A DNA stretch of 64,000 nucleotides from Pseudomonas sp. URMO17WK12:I2 (GTDB lineage Bacteria > Pseudomonadota > Gammaproteobacteria > Pseudomonadales > Pseudomonadaceae), in assembly GCF_003253735.1 (NCBI RefSeq), contig NZ_QKYW01000001.1, positions 310,001 through 374,000 on the forward strand. Reading direction: 5' to 3'. Every line of letters starts with the position of its first letter. Position 1 is the first letter of the stretch. A program made the translations under genes and the position numbers. Shown here one piece after another: positions 32,842 through 45,104 of this stretch. A model generated the notes under the pieces. It ran no database searches. It was not told the origin of the DNA and was given only the letters and a program-made list of their open reading frames with translations.

Positions 32842-33009
32842 ATCGACAGGATCTTCCACGCTATGAATGGAGGGCGGCCCCGTGAGTCGCCCATGCAGCC
32901 CTTATGGCTGCGTGCGAAGGGGGCATTCTACCCGGAAACGGAATTGAAGAAAGCAGTGCGATTGGCACAGGGCCATCGGCAGGGAGCGGGCCGGCCTGGG
33001 CCGGCTCCG

Positions 33010-33936
33010 TCAGGGCTCGTCGCTGGCGCGCGCGATGTAACTGTGCGGATTGACCAGCTCACCGTTGCGGCTGACTTCGAAATGCACATGATTGCCGGTC
33101 GAACGCCCGGTACTGCCCACCTTGGCAATGGCCTGGCCGCGCTGGACCAGGTCGCCGACCTGCACGGTGTTGCTGCGGTTGTGCGCATACAGGGTGACGT
33201 AGCCGTCGGAATGGCTGATTTCCACCGTGTTGCCGTAGCCATTGCGACGCCCGGCAAAGGTCACCACACCAGCGCCGACCGCGACTACGTCGCTGCCCGC
33301 CTTGGCGGCGAAGTCCACGCCCTTGTGCACGCTGACGCGCCCGGTGAGCGGATCGATGCGGCGACCGAACGGCGAGGATACGTAGCCTTGCAGCACGGGG
33401 TGACCGGAAAGCATGGCCGCCTCGTCGAGACGCCGGTCGGCAAGCAGCTGCTCCAGTACTTCAAGCTGCTGTTCGCGGCTGTCCATGCGCAGGGCCAGCT
33501 CATCGAGCGTGCTCATGAAGGGTGGCGGTGCATAGGCCGCCCCACCAAGGGGCTCCTCGGGACCGCCCTGCCCCACACCCAGGGAGAAATCGAATTCGCT
33601 GGCATCCAGTTCGGCCAGCTCGGTAAGCCGCTCGCCCAGTGCGTCGAGCCGAGTCAGGCGCGCCTGCAGCTCGGCGACATGGGCGGCGAAGGCATCGAGC
33701 TGGCGTTGGGCATCGACGCGCACCGCACCGACTTCCTCACGCTGCGCGTCGAGCGCCTGATTGACTACCGCGGTATCCAGCGCAGGCAGCGACTGCGGCG
33801 CCATCCAGGCGCCCAGCGCCGCACCGCCGCCGACCGCCAGAACGGTCAGCAGCAACAGGCCGGCCAGCAGCCAGCGCAGATCGAGACTGAGCGAGCGCGC
33901 GGCGCCATGGCGTCGACTGAGCAAAATGATGTGCAT
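33010..33936 (-). CDS. M23 family metallopeptidase (LytM type), membrane-anchored
   Basis: A likely periplasmic peptidoglycan endopeptidase or amidase activator of 308 residues. Its N-terminal transmembrane anchor is WLLAGLLLLTVLAVGGGAAL (23-42), followed by a coiled-coil segment (about 55-155). The LytM domain (about 185-300) has the zinc motifs HKGVDFAAK (HxxxD) and NHVHFEVSRNG (HxH); the metal site looks intact. It corresponds to PAO1 PA4404, between secA and the DUF721 gene. The position between lpxC and secA is where E. coli has secM, but the protein is unrelated. Confidence 0.93.
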   Translation of the reverse strand: MHIILLSRRHGAARSLSLDLRWLLAGLLLLTVLAVGGGAALGAWMAPQSLPALDTAVVNQALDAQREEVGAVRVDAQRQLDAFAAHVAELQARLTRLDALGERLTELAELDASEFDFSLGVGQGGPEEPLGGAAYAPPPFMSTLDELALRMDSREQQLEVLEQLLADRRLDEAAMLSGHPVLQGYVSSPFGRRIDPLTGRVSVHKGVDFAAKAGSDVVAVGAGVVTFAGRRNGYGNTVEISHSDGYVTLYAHNRSNTVQVGDLVQRGQAIAKVGSTGRSTGNHVHFEVSRNGELVNPHSYIARASDEP

Positions 33937-34021
33937 GACATCCCCAATGAAAAAGTGGAACCAGAGCTGGCAGCAGAGGTTCTGCTACCATGACGGCCCC
34001 CAAAGTCGCAGGCTTCCTGCC

Positions 34022-34480
34022 ATGAGTTTTCGTCCCTTGCCGGCCAAGGCGCCCGCTGCACTGCTACGCGAGGCGAAGCCGTTGAAAGCCCTGTTCAATC
34101 AGGCTCAACGCATCGACCACCTGCAACAGATCGTGGAAAGCCAGCTGCAACCCGCCGCCCGTGAACACTGTCGCGTGGCATCGTGGCGCGAGGGCTGTTT
34201 ACTGCTGATCGTCACCGATGGCCACTGGGCCACTCGGTTGCGTTATCAACAAAGACGCCTGCAAAGGCAGTTGCAGGCGCTCGAAACGTTCGCGACCTTA
34301 ACGAAAATCCTCTTCAAGGTGCAACCTTCGAGCACCGAGAAACGCCCACCTGCCCAGCCCTTCGAGCTGTCTGACAGCGCCGCCGACAGCATTCAGGAAA
34401 CCGCTGAAGGCGTCAGCGACCCGCGCCTCAAAGCTGCGCTGGAACGTCTAGCCAGCCATCGTCGACGTAGCGATTCGTAA
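34022..34480 (+). CDS. dciA: DUF721 / DciA family replicative-helicase loader-like protein
   Basis: DciA proteins load the DnaB replicative helicase in bacteria lacking DnaC. The 152-residue protein begins with MSFRPLPAKAPAALLREAKPLK-type sequence (residues 1-22) and has the DUF721 core about 25-95 (LQQIVESQLQPAAREHC, then LLLIVTDGHWATRLRYQ). The tail (about 100-152) is polar and probably disordered. Start ATG 34022 is chosen by homology; a longer upstream reading runs through the promoter. It is divergent from the M23 peptidase gene. Confidence 0.88.
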   Translation: MSFRPLPAKAPAALLREAKPLKALFNQAQRIDHLQQIVESQLQPAAREHCRVASWREGCLLLIVTDGHWATRLRYQQRRLQRQLQALETFATLTKILFKVQPSSTEKRPPAQPFELSDSAADSIQETAEGVSDPRLKAALERLASHRRRSDS

Positions 34481-34604
34481 AGCACTCAGTACGTTACACG
34501 CACTGATAACTGTCGCCAAAAAACTGACGAAACCACTACACAACCGCCCGCAATCTGCGACCCGCTTCGCCGCCGGCCGTTTGTCGGGCCGCATGTTTAC
34601 GGCA

Positions 34605-34635
34605 TAAAAAAAGGCCACCCGAAGGTGGCCTTGAA
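34605..34635 (-). terminator. Intrinsic terminator of lpxC (end of dcw cluster)
   Basis: The stem AAGGCCACC/GGTGGCCTT with a short loop lies about 30 bp past the lpxC stop. TTTTTTTATGCC follows on the minus strand. Confidence 0.93.
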
Positions 34636-34660
34636 AGAGATAAAACCAGGAGAGAGCGTC

Positions 34661-35572
34661 TTACACCGCCGCAGCCGGGCGCATGTAAGAGATCGGAGCA
34701 GTCTCGGCGTCTTCGAACGTCACCATTTCCCAAGCATCCGGCTGTGCGATCAAGGCACGCAACAGACGATTGTTCAGGCCATGGCCGGATTTGTAGCCGC
34801 GGAACTCACCGATCAGGCTGTTGCCGAGCAGATAGAGGTCACCGATCGCATCGAGAATCTTGTGCCTGACGAATTCGTCCTCGTAACGCAGGCCGTCTTC
34901 GTTGAGCACACCGTCTTCGTCCACCACGATGGCATTGTCCACACTGCCGCCGCGCGCCAGGTTGTGCGAACGCAGGAATTCGATATCACGCATGAAACCG
35001 AAGGTGCGGGCACGGCTGACTTCCTTGACGAACGAGGTGCTGGAGAAATCAACACTCGCGGTCTTGGTACGGTCGTGGAATACCGGGTGATCGAAATCGA
35101 TCTCGAAACTTACCTTGAAGCCATCGAACGGAACGAAGGTGGCGCGCTTGTCGCCGTCCGTCACGGTCACTTCACGGGTGATGCGGATGAACTTCTTGGG
35201 GGCGTCCTGCTCTTGCAGACCAGCCGACTGAATCAGGAAAACGAAGGGACCCGCGCTGCCATCCATGATCGGCACTTCACAGGCAGAGAGCTCGACGTAG
35301 GCGTTATCGATGCCCAGGCCAGCCATGGCCGAAAGCAGATGCTCTACCGTATCCACCTTGACATCACCATTGACCAGAGTGGTCGACATGGTGGTCTCAC
35401 CGACGTTCAGGGCGTGCCCCCTCACCTCCACCACAGGGTCGAGGTCGGTACGACGGAACACGATACCGGTATCCACCGGAGCCGGCTTCAGGGTCAGGTA
35501 AACCTTCTCCCCGGAGTGCAGGCCGATACCCGTGGCGCGGATGATGTTCTTCAGGGTGCGTTGTCTGATCAT
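34661..35572 (-). CDS. lpxC: UDP-3-O-acyl-N-acetylglucosamine deacetylase LpxC
   Basis: LpxC catalyses the committed step of lipid A synthesis and is a zinc enzyme of the cytoplasm. The protein is 303 residues and starts [20 protein letters not shown]. The zinc ligands are His78 (TVEHLLSA), the His of [15 protein letters not shown] and its Asp, and the catalytic His is in YKSGHGLNN. The length matches the family. It is the last gene of the dcw-associated transcript, 112 bp after ftsZ, and is followed by a terminator. Confidence 0.98.
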   Translation of the reverse strand: MIRQRTLKNIIRATGIGLHSGEKVYLTLKPAPVDTGIVFRRTDLDPVVEVRGHALNVGETTMSTTLVNGDVKVDTVEHLLSAMAGLGIDNAYVELSACEVPIMDGSAGPFVFLIQSAGLQEQDAPKKFIRITREVTVTDGDKRATFVPFDGFKVSFEIDFDHPVFHDRTKTASVDFSSTSFVKEVSRARTFGFMRDIEFLRSHNLARGGSVDNAIVVDEDGVLNEDGLRYEDEFVRHKILDAIGDLYLLGNSLIGEFRGYKSGHGLNNRLLRALIAQPDAWEMVTFEDAETAPISYMRPAAAV

Positions 35573-35684
35573 GGGTCTGGCCGCTATTGCGCTAGGTGCG
35601 AATTGTTTTCAACAAAGGCTGGCGATAATAGCAGAACCGACCTTTGCTGAACACCAATCACCTTCATGCTCCTGATAGATTTCA

Positions 35685-36875
35685 TTAATCCGCCTGACGA
35701 CGCAGGAAGGCCGGAATGTCCAGGTAATCCAGGTCATCCTGCGGATTCATTTTTGCCGCAGTGGCTGCGCCACCATGGCTCTGACGCTGAACGGTCGGGC
35801 GCTCGTAGTCCTTGTAGTTGACGTTCTGCTCGGCGCGCACCGGGGCGGTGACCGGGGCTACGGCCTGAGCGGCAGCAACCTGAACGGTGTTGTCGACGAC
35901 CTTGACCGGCTTCTCCATGCGCGCGCCCAGACCGGTGGCAACCACGGTCACGTGCAGCTCGTCACGCATGTCCGGATCGATCACGGTGCCGACCTTGACG
36001 GTGGCGTGCTCGGAGGCGAATTGTTCAATGATGTTACCCACGTCGGAGTACTCACCCAGAGACAGGTCAGGACCGGCGGTGATGTTGACCAGGATGCCGC
36101 GGGCGCCCTGCAGGTTGACGTCTTCGAGCAGCGGGTTGCGGATGGCCGCTTCGGTCGCTTCACGTGCACGGTTCGGACCGCTGGCGCAGCCGGTGCCCAT
36201 CATCGCCATGCCCATTTCGCTCATCACGGTCTTCACGTCGGCGAAGTCGACGTTGATCATGCCCGGACGCTTGATGATGTCGGAGATGCCACGCACGGCA
36301 CCGCTGAGCACGTCGTCGGCCTTGGAGAAGGCGGACAGCAGGCTGGCGTCCTTACCGAGGATGGTCAGCAGCTTCTCGTTGGGGATGGTGATCAGCGAGT
36401 CGACGCTTTCCTGCAGCGCGCGGATGCCTTCGTCGGCGATCTGCATGCGCTTGCGACCTTCGAACGGGAACGGACGAGTCACCACCGCAACGGTGAGGAT
36501 GCCCAGCTCCTTGGCCACTTCGGCGATGACCGGTGCAGCACCGGTACCGGTACCACCGCCCATGCCGGTGGTGATGAACACCATGTCGCAGCCCTGCAGC
36601 ACTTCGGCGATGCGCTCACGGTCTTCGATGGCAGCCTGACGGCCGACTTCCGGGTTGGCGCCAGCGCCCAGACCCTTGGTGACGCCGGTACCGAGTTGCA
36701 GCACGGTACGCGCACCGATGTTCTTCAGTGCTTGAGCATCGGTATTGGCGCAGATGAATTCGACGCCTTCGATGTTGCTCTTGGCCATATGGTTGACCGC
36801 GTTGCCGCCGCCACCACCAACACCGATAACCTTGATGACCGCGCTCTGCGGAAGGTTGTCTACGAGTTCAAACAT
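35685..36875 (-). CDS. ftsZ: Cell division protein FtsZ
   Basis: FtsZ is the tubulin-like GTPase that forms the Z-ring. The protein is 396 residues. The tubulin signature is GGGTGTGAAPVIAEVAKEL, and GVGGGGGNAVNHM begins the GTP-binding fold. A variable linker (about 315-378) leads to the conserved C-terminal peptide LDYLDIPAFLRRQ, which contacts FtsA and ZipA. AGGAGAG precedes ATG 36875. It follows ftsA with a 77-bp gap, which may hold an internal promoter; I did not identify one. Confidence 0.99.
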   Translation of the reverse strand: MFELVDNLPQSAVIKVIGVGGGGGNAVNHMAKSNIEGVEFICANTDAQALKNIGARTVLQLGTGVTKGLGAGANPEVGRQAAIEDRERIAEVLQGCDMVFITTGMGGGTGTGAAPVIAEVAKELGILTVAVVTRPFPFEGRKRMQIADEGIRALQESVDSLITIPNEKLLTILGKDASLLSAFSKADDVLSGAVRGISDIIKRPGMINVDFADVKTVMSEMGMAMMGTGCASGPNRAREATEAAIRNPLLEDVNLQGARGILVNITAGPDLSLGEYSDVGNIIEQFASEHATVKVGTVIDPDMRDELHVTVVATGLGARMEKPVKVVDNTVQVAAAQAVAPVTAPVRAEQNVNYKDYERPTVQRQSHGGAATAAKMNPQDDLDYLDIPAFLRRQAD

Positions 36876-36952
36876 GGTCTCTCTCCTGTATTTTCTAGTT
36901 TTTAACGCCTACTGCCAGTAATGCCGCACACGCCCGTGCAGCGTTACCCACA

Positions 36953-38200
36953 TTAGAAATTGCCCTGGATCCAGCGCTTGAGCCGTTCCAGAACCGGTGC
37001 CTTGGTTTCATCACCGTACCCGCCATTGCCGGGCATCGGGATGTCGTCGGACTGCTTGCGCAGGCCATACATCAACAGGCCAACGCCCGTCGAGTAAATC
37101 GGGTTGCGGACCACGTCGCTGAGCCCCTTGACGCTATGGGGCACACCGAGACGTACCGGCATGTGGAAGATTTCCTCGGCCAGCTCGACCGCGCCTTCCA
37201 TCTTCGCCGTGCCACCGGTGAGCACGATGCCCGCCGGGATCAGATCTTCGTAGCCACTGCGACGCAGTTCGGCCTGGATCAGGGTGAACAGCTCGTCGTA
37301 ACGCGGCTCGACCACCTCGGCCAGGGACTGGCGCGACAGGTCGCGTGGCGGACGGTCACCGACGCTCGGCACCTTGATGGTTTCGCCGGCACCGGCCAGC
37401 TTGGCCAGGGCGCAGGCGTAACGGATCTTGATCTCTTCGGCGTACTGGGTCGGGGTACGCAGCGCCATGGCGATGTCGTTGGTGACCTGATCGCCGGCGA
37501 TCGGGATCACCGCCGTGTGGCGAATCGCGCCTTCGGTGAAGATGCAGATGTCGGTGGTACCGCCGCCGATGTCGACCAGGCACACGCCCAATTCCTTCTC
37601 GTCGTCGGTCAGCACCGCATAGGCCGACGCCAGTTGCTCGAGAATGATGTCGTCGACTTCCAGGCCGCAGCGGCGCACGCATTTCTCGATGTTCTGCGCC
37701 GCGTTCACCGCGCAGGTCACCACGTGCACCTTGGCTTCCAGGCGCACCCCGGACATGCCCAGGGGCTCGCGAACGCCTTCCTGGTTATCGATCACGTAAT
37801 CCTGCGGCAGGGTGTGCAGCACACGCTGGTCGGCCGGAATGGCGACGGCCTGGGCGGCATCGAGCACACGCTCCAGATCGGCGCTGCTGACCTCGCGATC
37901 ACGAATGGCGACGATGCCGTGGCTGTTCAGGCTGCGGATATGGTTGCCGGCCACGCCGACGAAGGCCGAGTGGATACGGCAGCCCGCCATCAGCTGAGCC
38001 TCTTCGACCGCGCGCTGGATCGACGCCACCGTGGACTCGATATTGACCACCACGCCCTTCTTCAGGCCGCGCGATGGGTGGGTGCCGATACCGACGATTT
38101 CCAGTTGGCCATCGGCCGTCACTTCGCCCACCAGCGCCACCACCTTGGAGGTACCGATGTCGAGGCCGACGATCATCTTGCCGCTCTGCACGTTTGCCAT
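36953..38200 (-). CDS. ftsA: Cell division protein FtsA
   Basis: FtsA is an actin-like protein that tethers FtsZ to the membrane and recruits later divisome proteins. The protein is 415 residues with actin-family phosphate loops (IVGLDIGTSKVVALVGEV and VDIGGGTTDI). The C-terminal amphipathic helix LERLKRWIQGNF serves as the membrane anchor. It lies 22 bp after ftsQ. Confidence 0.99.
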   Translation of the reverse strand: MANVQSGKMIVGLDIGTSKVVALVGEVTADGQLEIVGIGTHPSRGLKKGVVVNIESTVASIQRAVEEAQLMAGCRIHSAFVGVAGNHIRSLNSHGIVAIRDREVSSADLERVLDAAQAVAIPADQRVLHTLPQDYVIDNQEGVREPLGMSGVRLEAKVHVVTCAVNAAQNIEKCVRRCGLEVDDIILEQLASAYAVLTDDEKELGVCLVDIGGGTTDICIFTEGAIRHTAVIPIAGDQVTNDIAMALRTPTQYAEEIKIRYACALAKLAGAGETIKVPSVGDRPPRDLSRQSLAEVVEPRYDELFTLIQAELRRSGYEDLIPAGIVLTGGTAKMEGAVELAEEIFHMPVRLGVPHSVKGLSDVVRNPIYSTGVGLLMYGLRKQSDDIPMPGNGGYGDETKAPVLERLKRWIQGNF

Positions 38201-38222
38201 GACTCTTGCCTTCTCTCCTGAT

Positions 38223-39077
38223 TCACTGCACCGCAGCGGTGTCGACCGCTACGGGTGCTGGCGGCTCGCGCCACGCCACGGCCAGGCCGTTGGCGTAACG
38301 CAGATCGACCCGCGCGATATTGTCTTTCTGATCCTTCAGTGCCTTGCTGTAGATGGCACCGAAACGACGTATTTTTTCCACCAGATGGTCGCGCCCCAGC
38401 AGCACCTCGATCCCCTGCCCGGTGGACAGGAACCAGCTACCACGCTCACGCAGCTCCAGGCGTGCCACGGTGAATCCCATTGGGCGCAGCATCTGGCTCA
38501 ATACCTGATACTGCTGCATCACTTGTTGCTGGGCCCGCTTCGGGCCGTCAAGTTGCGGCAAATTCTCGTAGTGCGCCAGCTCCCTGGGCGCGAACGCCTG
38601 GCCCTGGTTGTTGAGCAGCGCCTCGTTGCCCCAGCGGGCGATCGGCAACTGCTCTTCCAGGCGCACCATCACCTGATCGGGCCACACGCGGCGAACTTCG
38701 GCGTGGGCGATCCATGGCATCTGCTCCAGCTCATGGCGCATGCCGACAAGGTCGACACTGAAGAAGCTCGCACTGACAAAAGGTTCAATGCGTTGTTGCA
38801 CCGATTGCTGACTGATGTAGCTCAGGTCGCCTTCCACGCTGATCTTGGCGATCGGCCGATCGGCGTACGGGAGCAGCCGCAGCGACAGCTCATAAGCGCC
38901 AAAACCCAGCACAAGCAGTAGCACCGGCCAGCTCAGGCGCTTGAGCAGGCTGAAATTCGGCCGCGGCAAACGCACGCTGATCGGCTCCTTGGCCACCAGA
39001 CGGCTGGCACCACGCGGCACGGCCTTGCCGCGTAGCGGCGTGCCTGAACCTGGCTGATGACGAAGGACAGCGCCCAT
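38223..39077 (-). CDS. ftsQ: Cell division protein FtsQ
   Basis: FtsQ is a bitopic inner-membrane protein that joins the FtsBL complex to the divisome. The protein is 284 residues. It has a cytoplasmic N-terminus rich in basic residues (1-48), one transmembrane segment ([20 protein letters not shown]), a POTRA domain (about 77-145: [19 protein letters not shown]) and a beta domain. It starts 2 bases after the ddlB stop. Confidence 0.95.
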   Translation of the reverse strand: MGAVLRHQPGSGTPLRGKAVPRGASRLVAKEPISVRLPRPNFSLLKRLSWPVLLLVLGFGAYELSLRLLPYADRPIAKISVEGDLSYISQQSVQQRIEPFVSASFFSVDLVGMRHELEQMPWIAHAEVRRVWPDQVMVRLEEQLPIARWGNEALLNNQGQAFAPRELAHYENLPQLDGPKRAQQQVMQQYQVLSQMLRPMGFTVARLELRERGSWFLSTGQGIEVLLGRDHLVEKIRRFGAIYSKALKDQKDNIARVDLRYANGLAVAWREPPAPVAVDTAAVQ

Positions 39078-39079
39078 GC

Positions 39080-41467
<2,388 letters not shown>

Positions 41468-41475
<8 letters not shown>

Positions 41476-42538
41476 GGGCCACCTCCAGACAAACATCGAC
41501 AACGGTACGGGTAGCATCGGGCTTGGCCAGGCGACGTGCAGTGCTGGCCATTTGTTTGAGTCGTTCGGGGTGCATCAAGACCTCGGTCAGCTGCGCTGCA
41601 AGATCGGCAGCGTCAGTGGAGCGTTGTGGCAGAAGAACGGCAGCACCGTCCTTCGCGAGATAGCTGGCATTGCGCGTCTGGTGGTCGTCGATCGCATGGG
41701 GCAACGGCACCAGGAACGCCGGCAGGCCGGCGGCGGCCAGTTCGCTGACGGTCAGCGCGCCGGAGCGGCAGACCACCAGATCGGCCCAGGCGTAGGCGCG
41801 GGCCATGTCGCTGATGAATGGGGCGACTTGCGCTTCGACGCCCACAGCGGTGTAACGTTCGCCGGTCACCTCGGCGTGTTGCTTGCCGGCCTGGTGAAAG
41901 ACTTCCGGGCGCAGCTCGGCAGATACCTGCGCCAGCGCCTCCGGCAGCAATTTGTTCAACGGTTCGGCGCCCAGGCTGCCGCCAAGAATCAGCAGGCGTG
42001 GCCGACGGCCGGTCAGCGAATCGCGGGGCGTTTCCAGGAACAGCTCCTCGCGCACCGGGTTGCCGGTGGTACGGCGCTTGTCCGAGGCGGCGAAGGTGTC
42101 GGGGAAAGCCTCGCAGACCCGGCTGGCGAATGCCACCAGGCTGCGATTGGCGGTACCGGCCACTGCATTCTGCTCGTGAATGATCAGCGGTACGCCGGCC
42201 AGCTTGGCCGCCAGGCCGCCCGGGCCGGTCACGTAGCCGCCCATGCCGAGCACGCACACCGGTTGCAGCTCACGCACCACCTTGCGCGCCTGGAACAGCG
42301 CCTTGAGCAGTTGCAGTGGCGCCTTGAGCAGCGACAGCTTGCCCTTGCCGCGCAGCCCACTGACGTTGATCAGGTGCAGCGGCAGGCCGGCAGCCGGCAC
42401 CAGTTCGTTCTCGATGCCGCGCGGCGTGCCCAGCCAGTGCACTCGGTAGCCGCGCGCCTGGAACTCGCGTGCACAGGCCAGTGCCGGGAACACGTGGCCA
42501 CCGGTGCCGCCAGCCATGATCAGTACGTTACCGGCCAT
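41468..42538 (-). CDS. murG: MurG: lipid I N-acetylglucosaminyltransferase
   Basis: MurG transfers GlcNAc from UDP-GlcNAc to lipid I, making lipid II on the inner face of the membrane. The protein is 356 residues from ATG 42538 ([20 protein letters not shown]); a longer 13-residue extension was rejected. The donor and acceptor loops are GGTGGHVFP and [18 protein letters not shown]. It overlaps the ftsW stop by 11 bases. Confidence 0.97.
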
Positions 42539-43751
42539 GCTGCACCTCCCGCTCGGGCTCGGGGAAGTCGGCCTCATCGAACTCGATATCCTCGTTGCCC
42601 AGGCCGTTGCGCGTTTCCCACTCGATACGCAGCAACAGCGCCAGGCTGACGCAGCAGATCACCAGGGAGCTGCCGCCGTAGCTGAGGAACGGCAGGGTCA
42701 GGCCCTTGGTGGGCAGCAGACCGATATTCACGCCGATGTTGATCAGGAACTGGCCGATCCACAGGAAGCCCAGGCCGAAGGCCACATAGGCGGAGAAGAA
42801 CTGCTTGGCCTTTTCTGCCCACAGGCCGATGTACAGGGCACGCACGCTGACGAACACGAACAGGCCAACGGTCGCTAGCGCGCCGACCAGCCCCAGTTCT
42901 TCGGCCAGTACCGAGAAGACGAAGTCGGTGTGCGCTTCCGGCAGGTAGAACTGCTTCTGGATGCTGTTGCCCAGGCCAACGCCCAACCACTCGCCGCGAC
43001 CGAAGGCGATCAGCGCCTGGGTCAACTGGTAGCCGGAGCCGTATTGGTCGGCCCAGGGATCGGTGAAGGTGATCAGACGCTGCAGGCGATACTCCTGGCT
43101 CTGCACCAGTACGAACACCGCGCCGACCGCCAGGGCCACCATCAGCAGGAAACGGAACAGGCCAACACCGCCGAGAAACAGCATGGCCATGGCCGCGCCC
43201 ATCATCACCACCGTCGCGCCGAAGTCGGGCTCGAGCAGCAGCAGGAAAGCCATCGGCAGCAGCACCACGAACGGCTTGAAGAAACCCGCCCAGCTCTCGC
43301 GCACTTCTTCCTGGCGACGCACCAGGTAGCCGGCCAGATAGAGCACCACGAAGACCTTGGCGATCTCCGAAGGCTGGATGTTGAACGCACCGAAACCGAT
43401 CCAGCGCTTGGCACCGTTGACCTCACGGCCGATGCCGGGCAGCAGCACCAGTACCAGCAGGGCAACGGCCACCAGCAACAGGAACCAGCTGTGGCGCTGC
43501 CAGGCGGCCAGCGGAATCATCAGCACCACGCCTGCAGCGCCCAGGCCGATGGCCAGGTACACCAGATGGCGGATCATGTAGTACAGCGGGCTGCCGGTGT
43601 TCACCGCCGCCACCTCGGTGGACGCCGAGGAAATCATCACCAGGCCGAGGCCAAGCAGTGCCAGGCAGCCAGCGAGCATCGGGAAGTCCATGTCCAGGCC
43701 ACGACGACGGCCGAATAGCGGGGACGGATAAGGGCGCAGGAAGGACAGCAT
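42528..43751 (-). CDS. ftsW: FtsW peptidoglycan glycosyltransferase (SEDS family)
   Basis: FtsW polymerises lipid II at the septum with FtsI and is an integral membrane SEDS protein. The protein is 407 residues with about ten transmembrane helices. Family motifs include GREVNGAKRWIGFGAFNIQP and LPEAHTDFVFSVLAEELG. It shares one base with the murD stop (TGATG), so the two are coupled. Confidence 0.97.
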   Translation of the reverse strand: MLSFLRPYPSPLFGRRRGLDMDFPMLAGCLALLGLGLVMISSASTEVAAVNTGSPLYYMIRHLVYLAIGLGAAGVVLMIPLAAWQRHSWFLLLVAVALLVLVLLPGIGREVNGAKRWIGFGAFNIQPSEIAKVFVVLYLAGYLVRRQEEVRESWAGFFKPFVVLLPMAFLLLLEPDFGATVVMMGAAMAMLFLGGVGLFRFLLMVALAVGAVFVLVQSQEYRLQRLITFTDPWADQYGSGYQLTQALIAFGRGEWLGVGLGNSIQKQFYLPEAHTDFVFSVLAEELGLVGALATVGLFVFVSVRALYIGLWAEKAKQFFSAYVAFGLGFLWIGQFLINIGVNIGLLPTKGLTLPFLSYGGSSLVICCVSLALLLRIEWETRNGLGNEDIEFDEADFPEPEREVQHGR

Positions 43752-45097
43752 CAGACGAGCGCCTCCACGGCCTGGGCGAACAGGCGCCCGCGTTCTTCGA
43801 AGTTCTTGAACATGTCCAGGCTCGCGCAGGCCGGCGACAGCAGCACCGCGTCGCCGCTCTGGGCAATGGCAGCGGCCTGCTCGACCGCGGCCTGCAGGCT
43901 GTCGACACGCAGGATGTCGACAGCGCCATCGAGCACCGCGGCCAGCTTGTCGGCGTCACGGCCGAGCAGCACCACGGCGCGGCAATGGGCCGCCACCGGC
44001 TTGCGCAGGCTGGAGAAGTCGGCACCCTTGCCGTCGCCACCGGCGATCAACACCAGCTTGCCGGTGATGTCGGCGCCCAGGCCCTCGATGGCCGCCAGGG
44101 CAGCCCCGACATTGGTGGCTTTGGAATCATCGTAATAGCTCACCCCGCCGCGCTCGCCGACCCACTGGCAGCGATGCGCCAAGCCGGTGAAGGCCTTGAG
44201 GGTATCGAGCATGGCCGCCATCGGCAGGCCCACGGCGTGACCCAGTGCCAGCGCCGCCAGGGCGTTGGACTGATTGTGCGCGCCCCGCACCTTCAGCTCG
44301 CGCACCGGCAGCAGCGCCTCGAACTGATAGGCCAGGTATTTCTCGCCATTTTCCTCGAGCAGGCCGAAACGCTTGAAGTCCGGCTTGCCGAGGCCAAAGC
44401 TCCAGCATGGCACCTGGTCGGCGATCATCGGCCGCGACAGCGGATCGTCACGGTTCACCACCACCTGCCGCGCGCCGCGGAAAATGCGGTGTTTGGCCAG
44501 GTGATAAGCCGGCAGATCGGCGTAGCGATCCATATGGTCTTCGCTGACGTTCAGGCAGGTGGCCACTTCGGCGTTGAGCAATTCGGTGGTTTCCAGCTGG
44601 AAGCTGGAGAGTTCGATCACATACAGCTCGACATCATCAGCCAGCAGGTCCAGCGCCGGGGTACCGAGGTTGCCGCCCACGGCAACCTTGCGCCCAGCCG
44701 CTGCGGCCATCTCGCCGACCAGGGTGGTCACGGTGCTCTTGGCGTTGGAGCCGGTGATGGCCACGATCGGCGCCTTCGCTTCGCGAGCGAACAGGTCGAT
44801 ATCGCCGGACAATTTGGCGCCACGCTTGGCCGCTTCCTGCAGGGCCGGGGTGGCCACGGCCAGGCCGGGGCTGATCAACAGCTCGCTGGCCCGGGCGAGG
44901 AAGTCCACGTCCAGCTCGCCACAACGCACTTCGACCTGCGGGAACTGTTCACGCAAGGTGCTCAGCTCCGGCGGATTGGCACGGGTATCGACCACGGCGA
45001 AGCGCACGCCCTGGCGCGCGAGGTAGCGCACCAGGGACATGCCGCTCTTGCCGAGGCCGACAACGATGCGGAATTGGTCGGAAGCGATCAGGCTCAT
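43751..45097 (-). CDS. murD: UDP-N-acetylmuramoylalanine-D-glutamate ligase MurD
   Basis: MurD adds D-Glu to UDP-MurNAc-L-Ala. The protein is 448 residues. The ATP-binding loop is ITGSNAKSTVTTLVGEM. The N-terminal VGLGKSGMSLVRYLA fold binds the UDP substrate, and the late DDSKATNVGAALAAIEG is typical of the family. It ends 1 base into the ftsW start and begins 7 bp after mraY. Confidence 0.97.
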   Translation of the reverse strand: MSLIASDQFRIVVGLGKSGMSLVRYLARQGVRFAVVDTRANPPELSTLREQFPQVEVRCGELDVDFLARASELLISPGLAVATPALQEAAKRGAKLSGDIDLFAREAKAPIVAITGSNAKSTVTTLVGEMAAAAGRKVAVGGNLGTPALDLLADDVELYVIELSSFQLETTELLNAEVATCLNVSEDHMDRYADLPAYHLAKHRIFRGARQVVVNRDDPLSRPMIADQVPCWSFGLGKPDFKRFGLLEENGEKYLAYQFEALLPVRELKVRGAHNQSNALAALALGHAVGLPMAAMLDTLKAFTGLAHRCQWVGERGGVSYYDDSKATNVGAALAAIEGLGADITGKLVLIAGGDGKGADFSSLRKPVAAHCRAVVLLGRDADKLAAVLDGAVDILRVDSLQAAVEQAAAIAQSGDAVLLSPACASLDMFKNFEERGRLFAQAVEALV

Positions 45098-45104
45098 GCT
45101 GTCC

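Noticed and set aside
32842..33009. A secM-like arrest peptide gene upstream of secA
   Set aside because: The 168-bp gap has no frame with a signal peptide or an FxxxxWIxxxxGIRAGP-type arrest motif.
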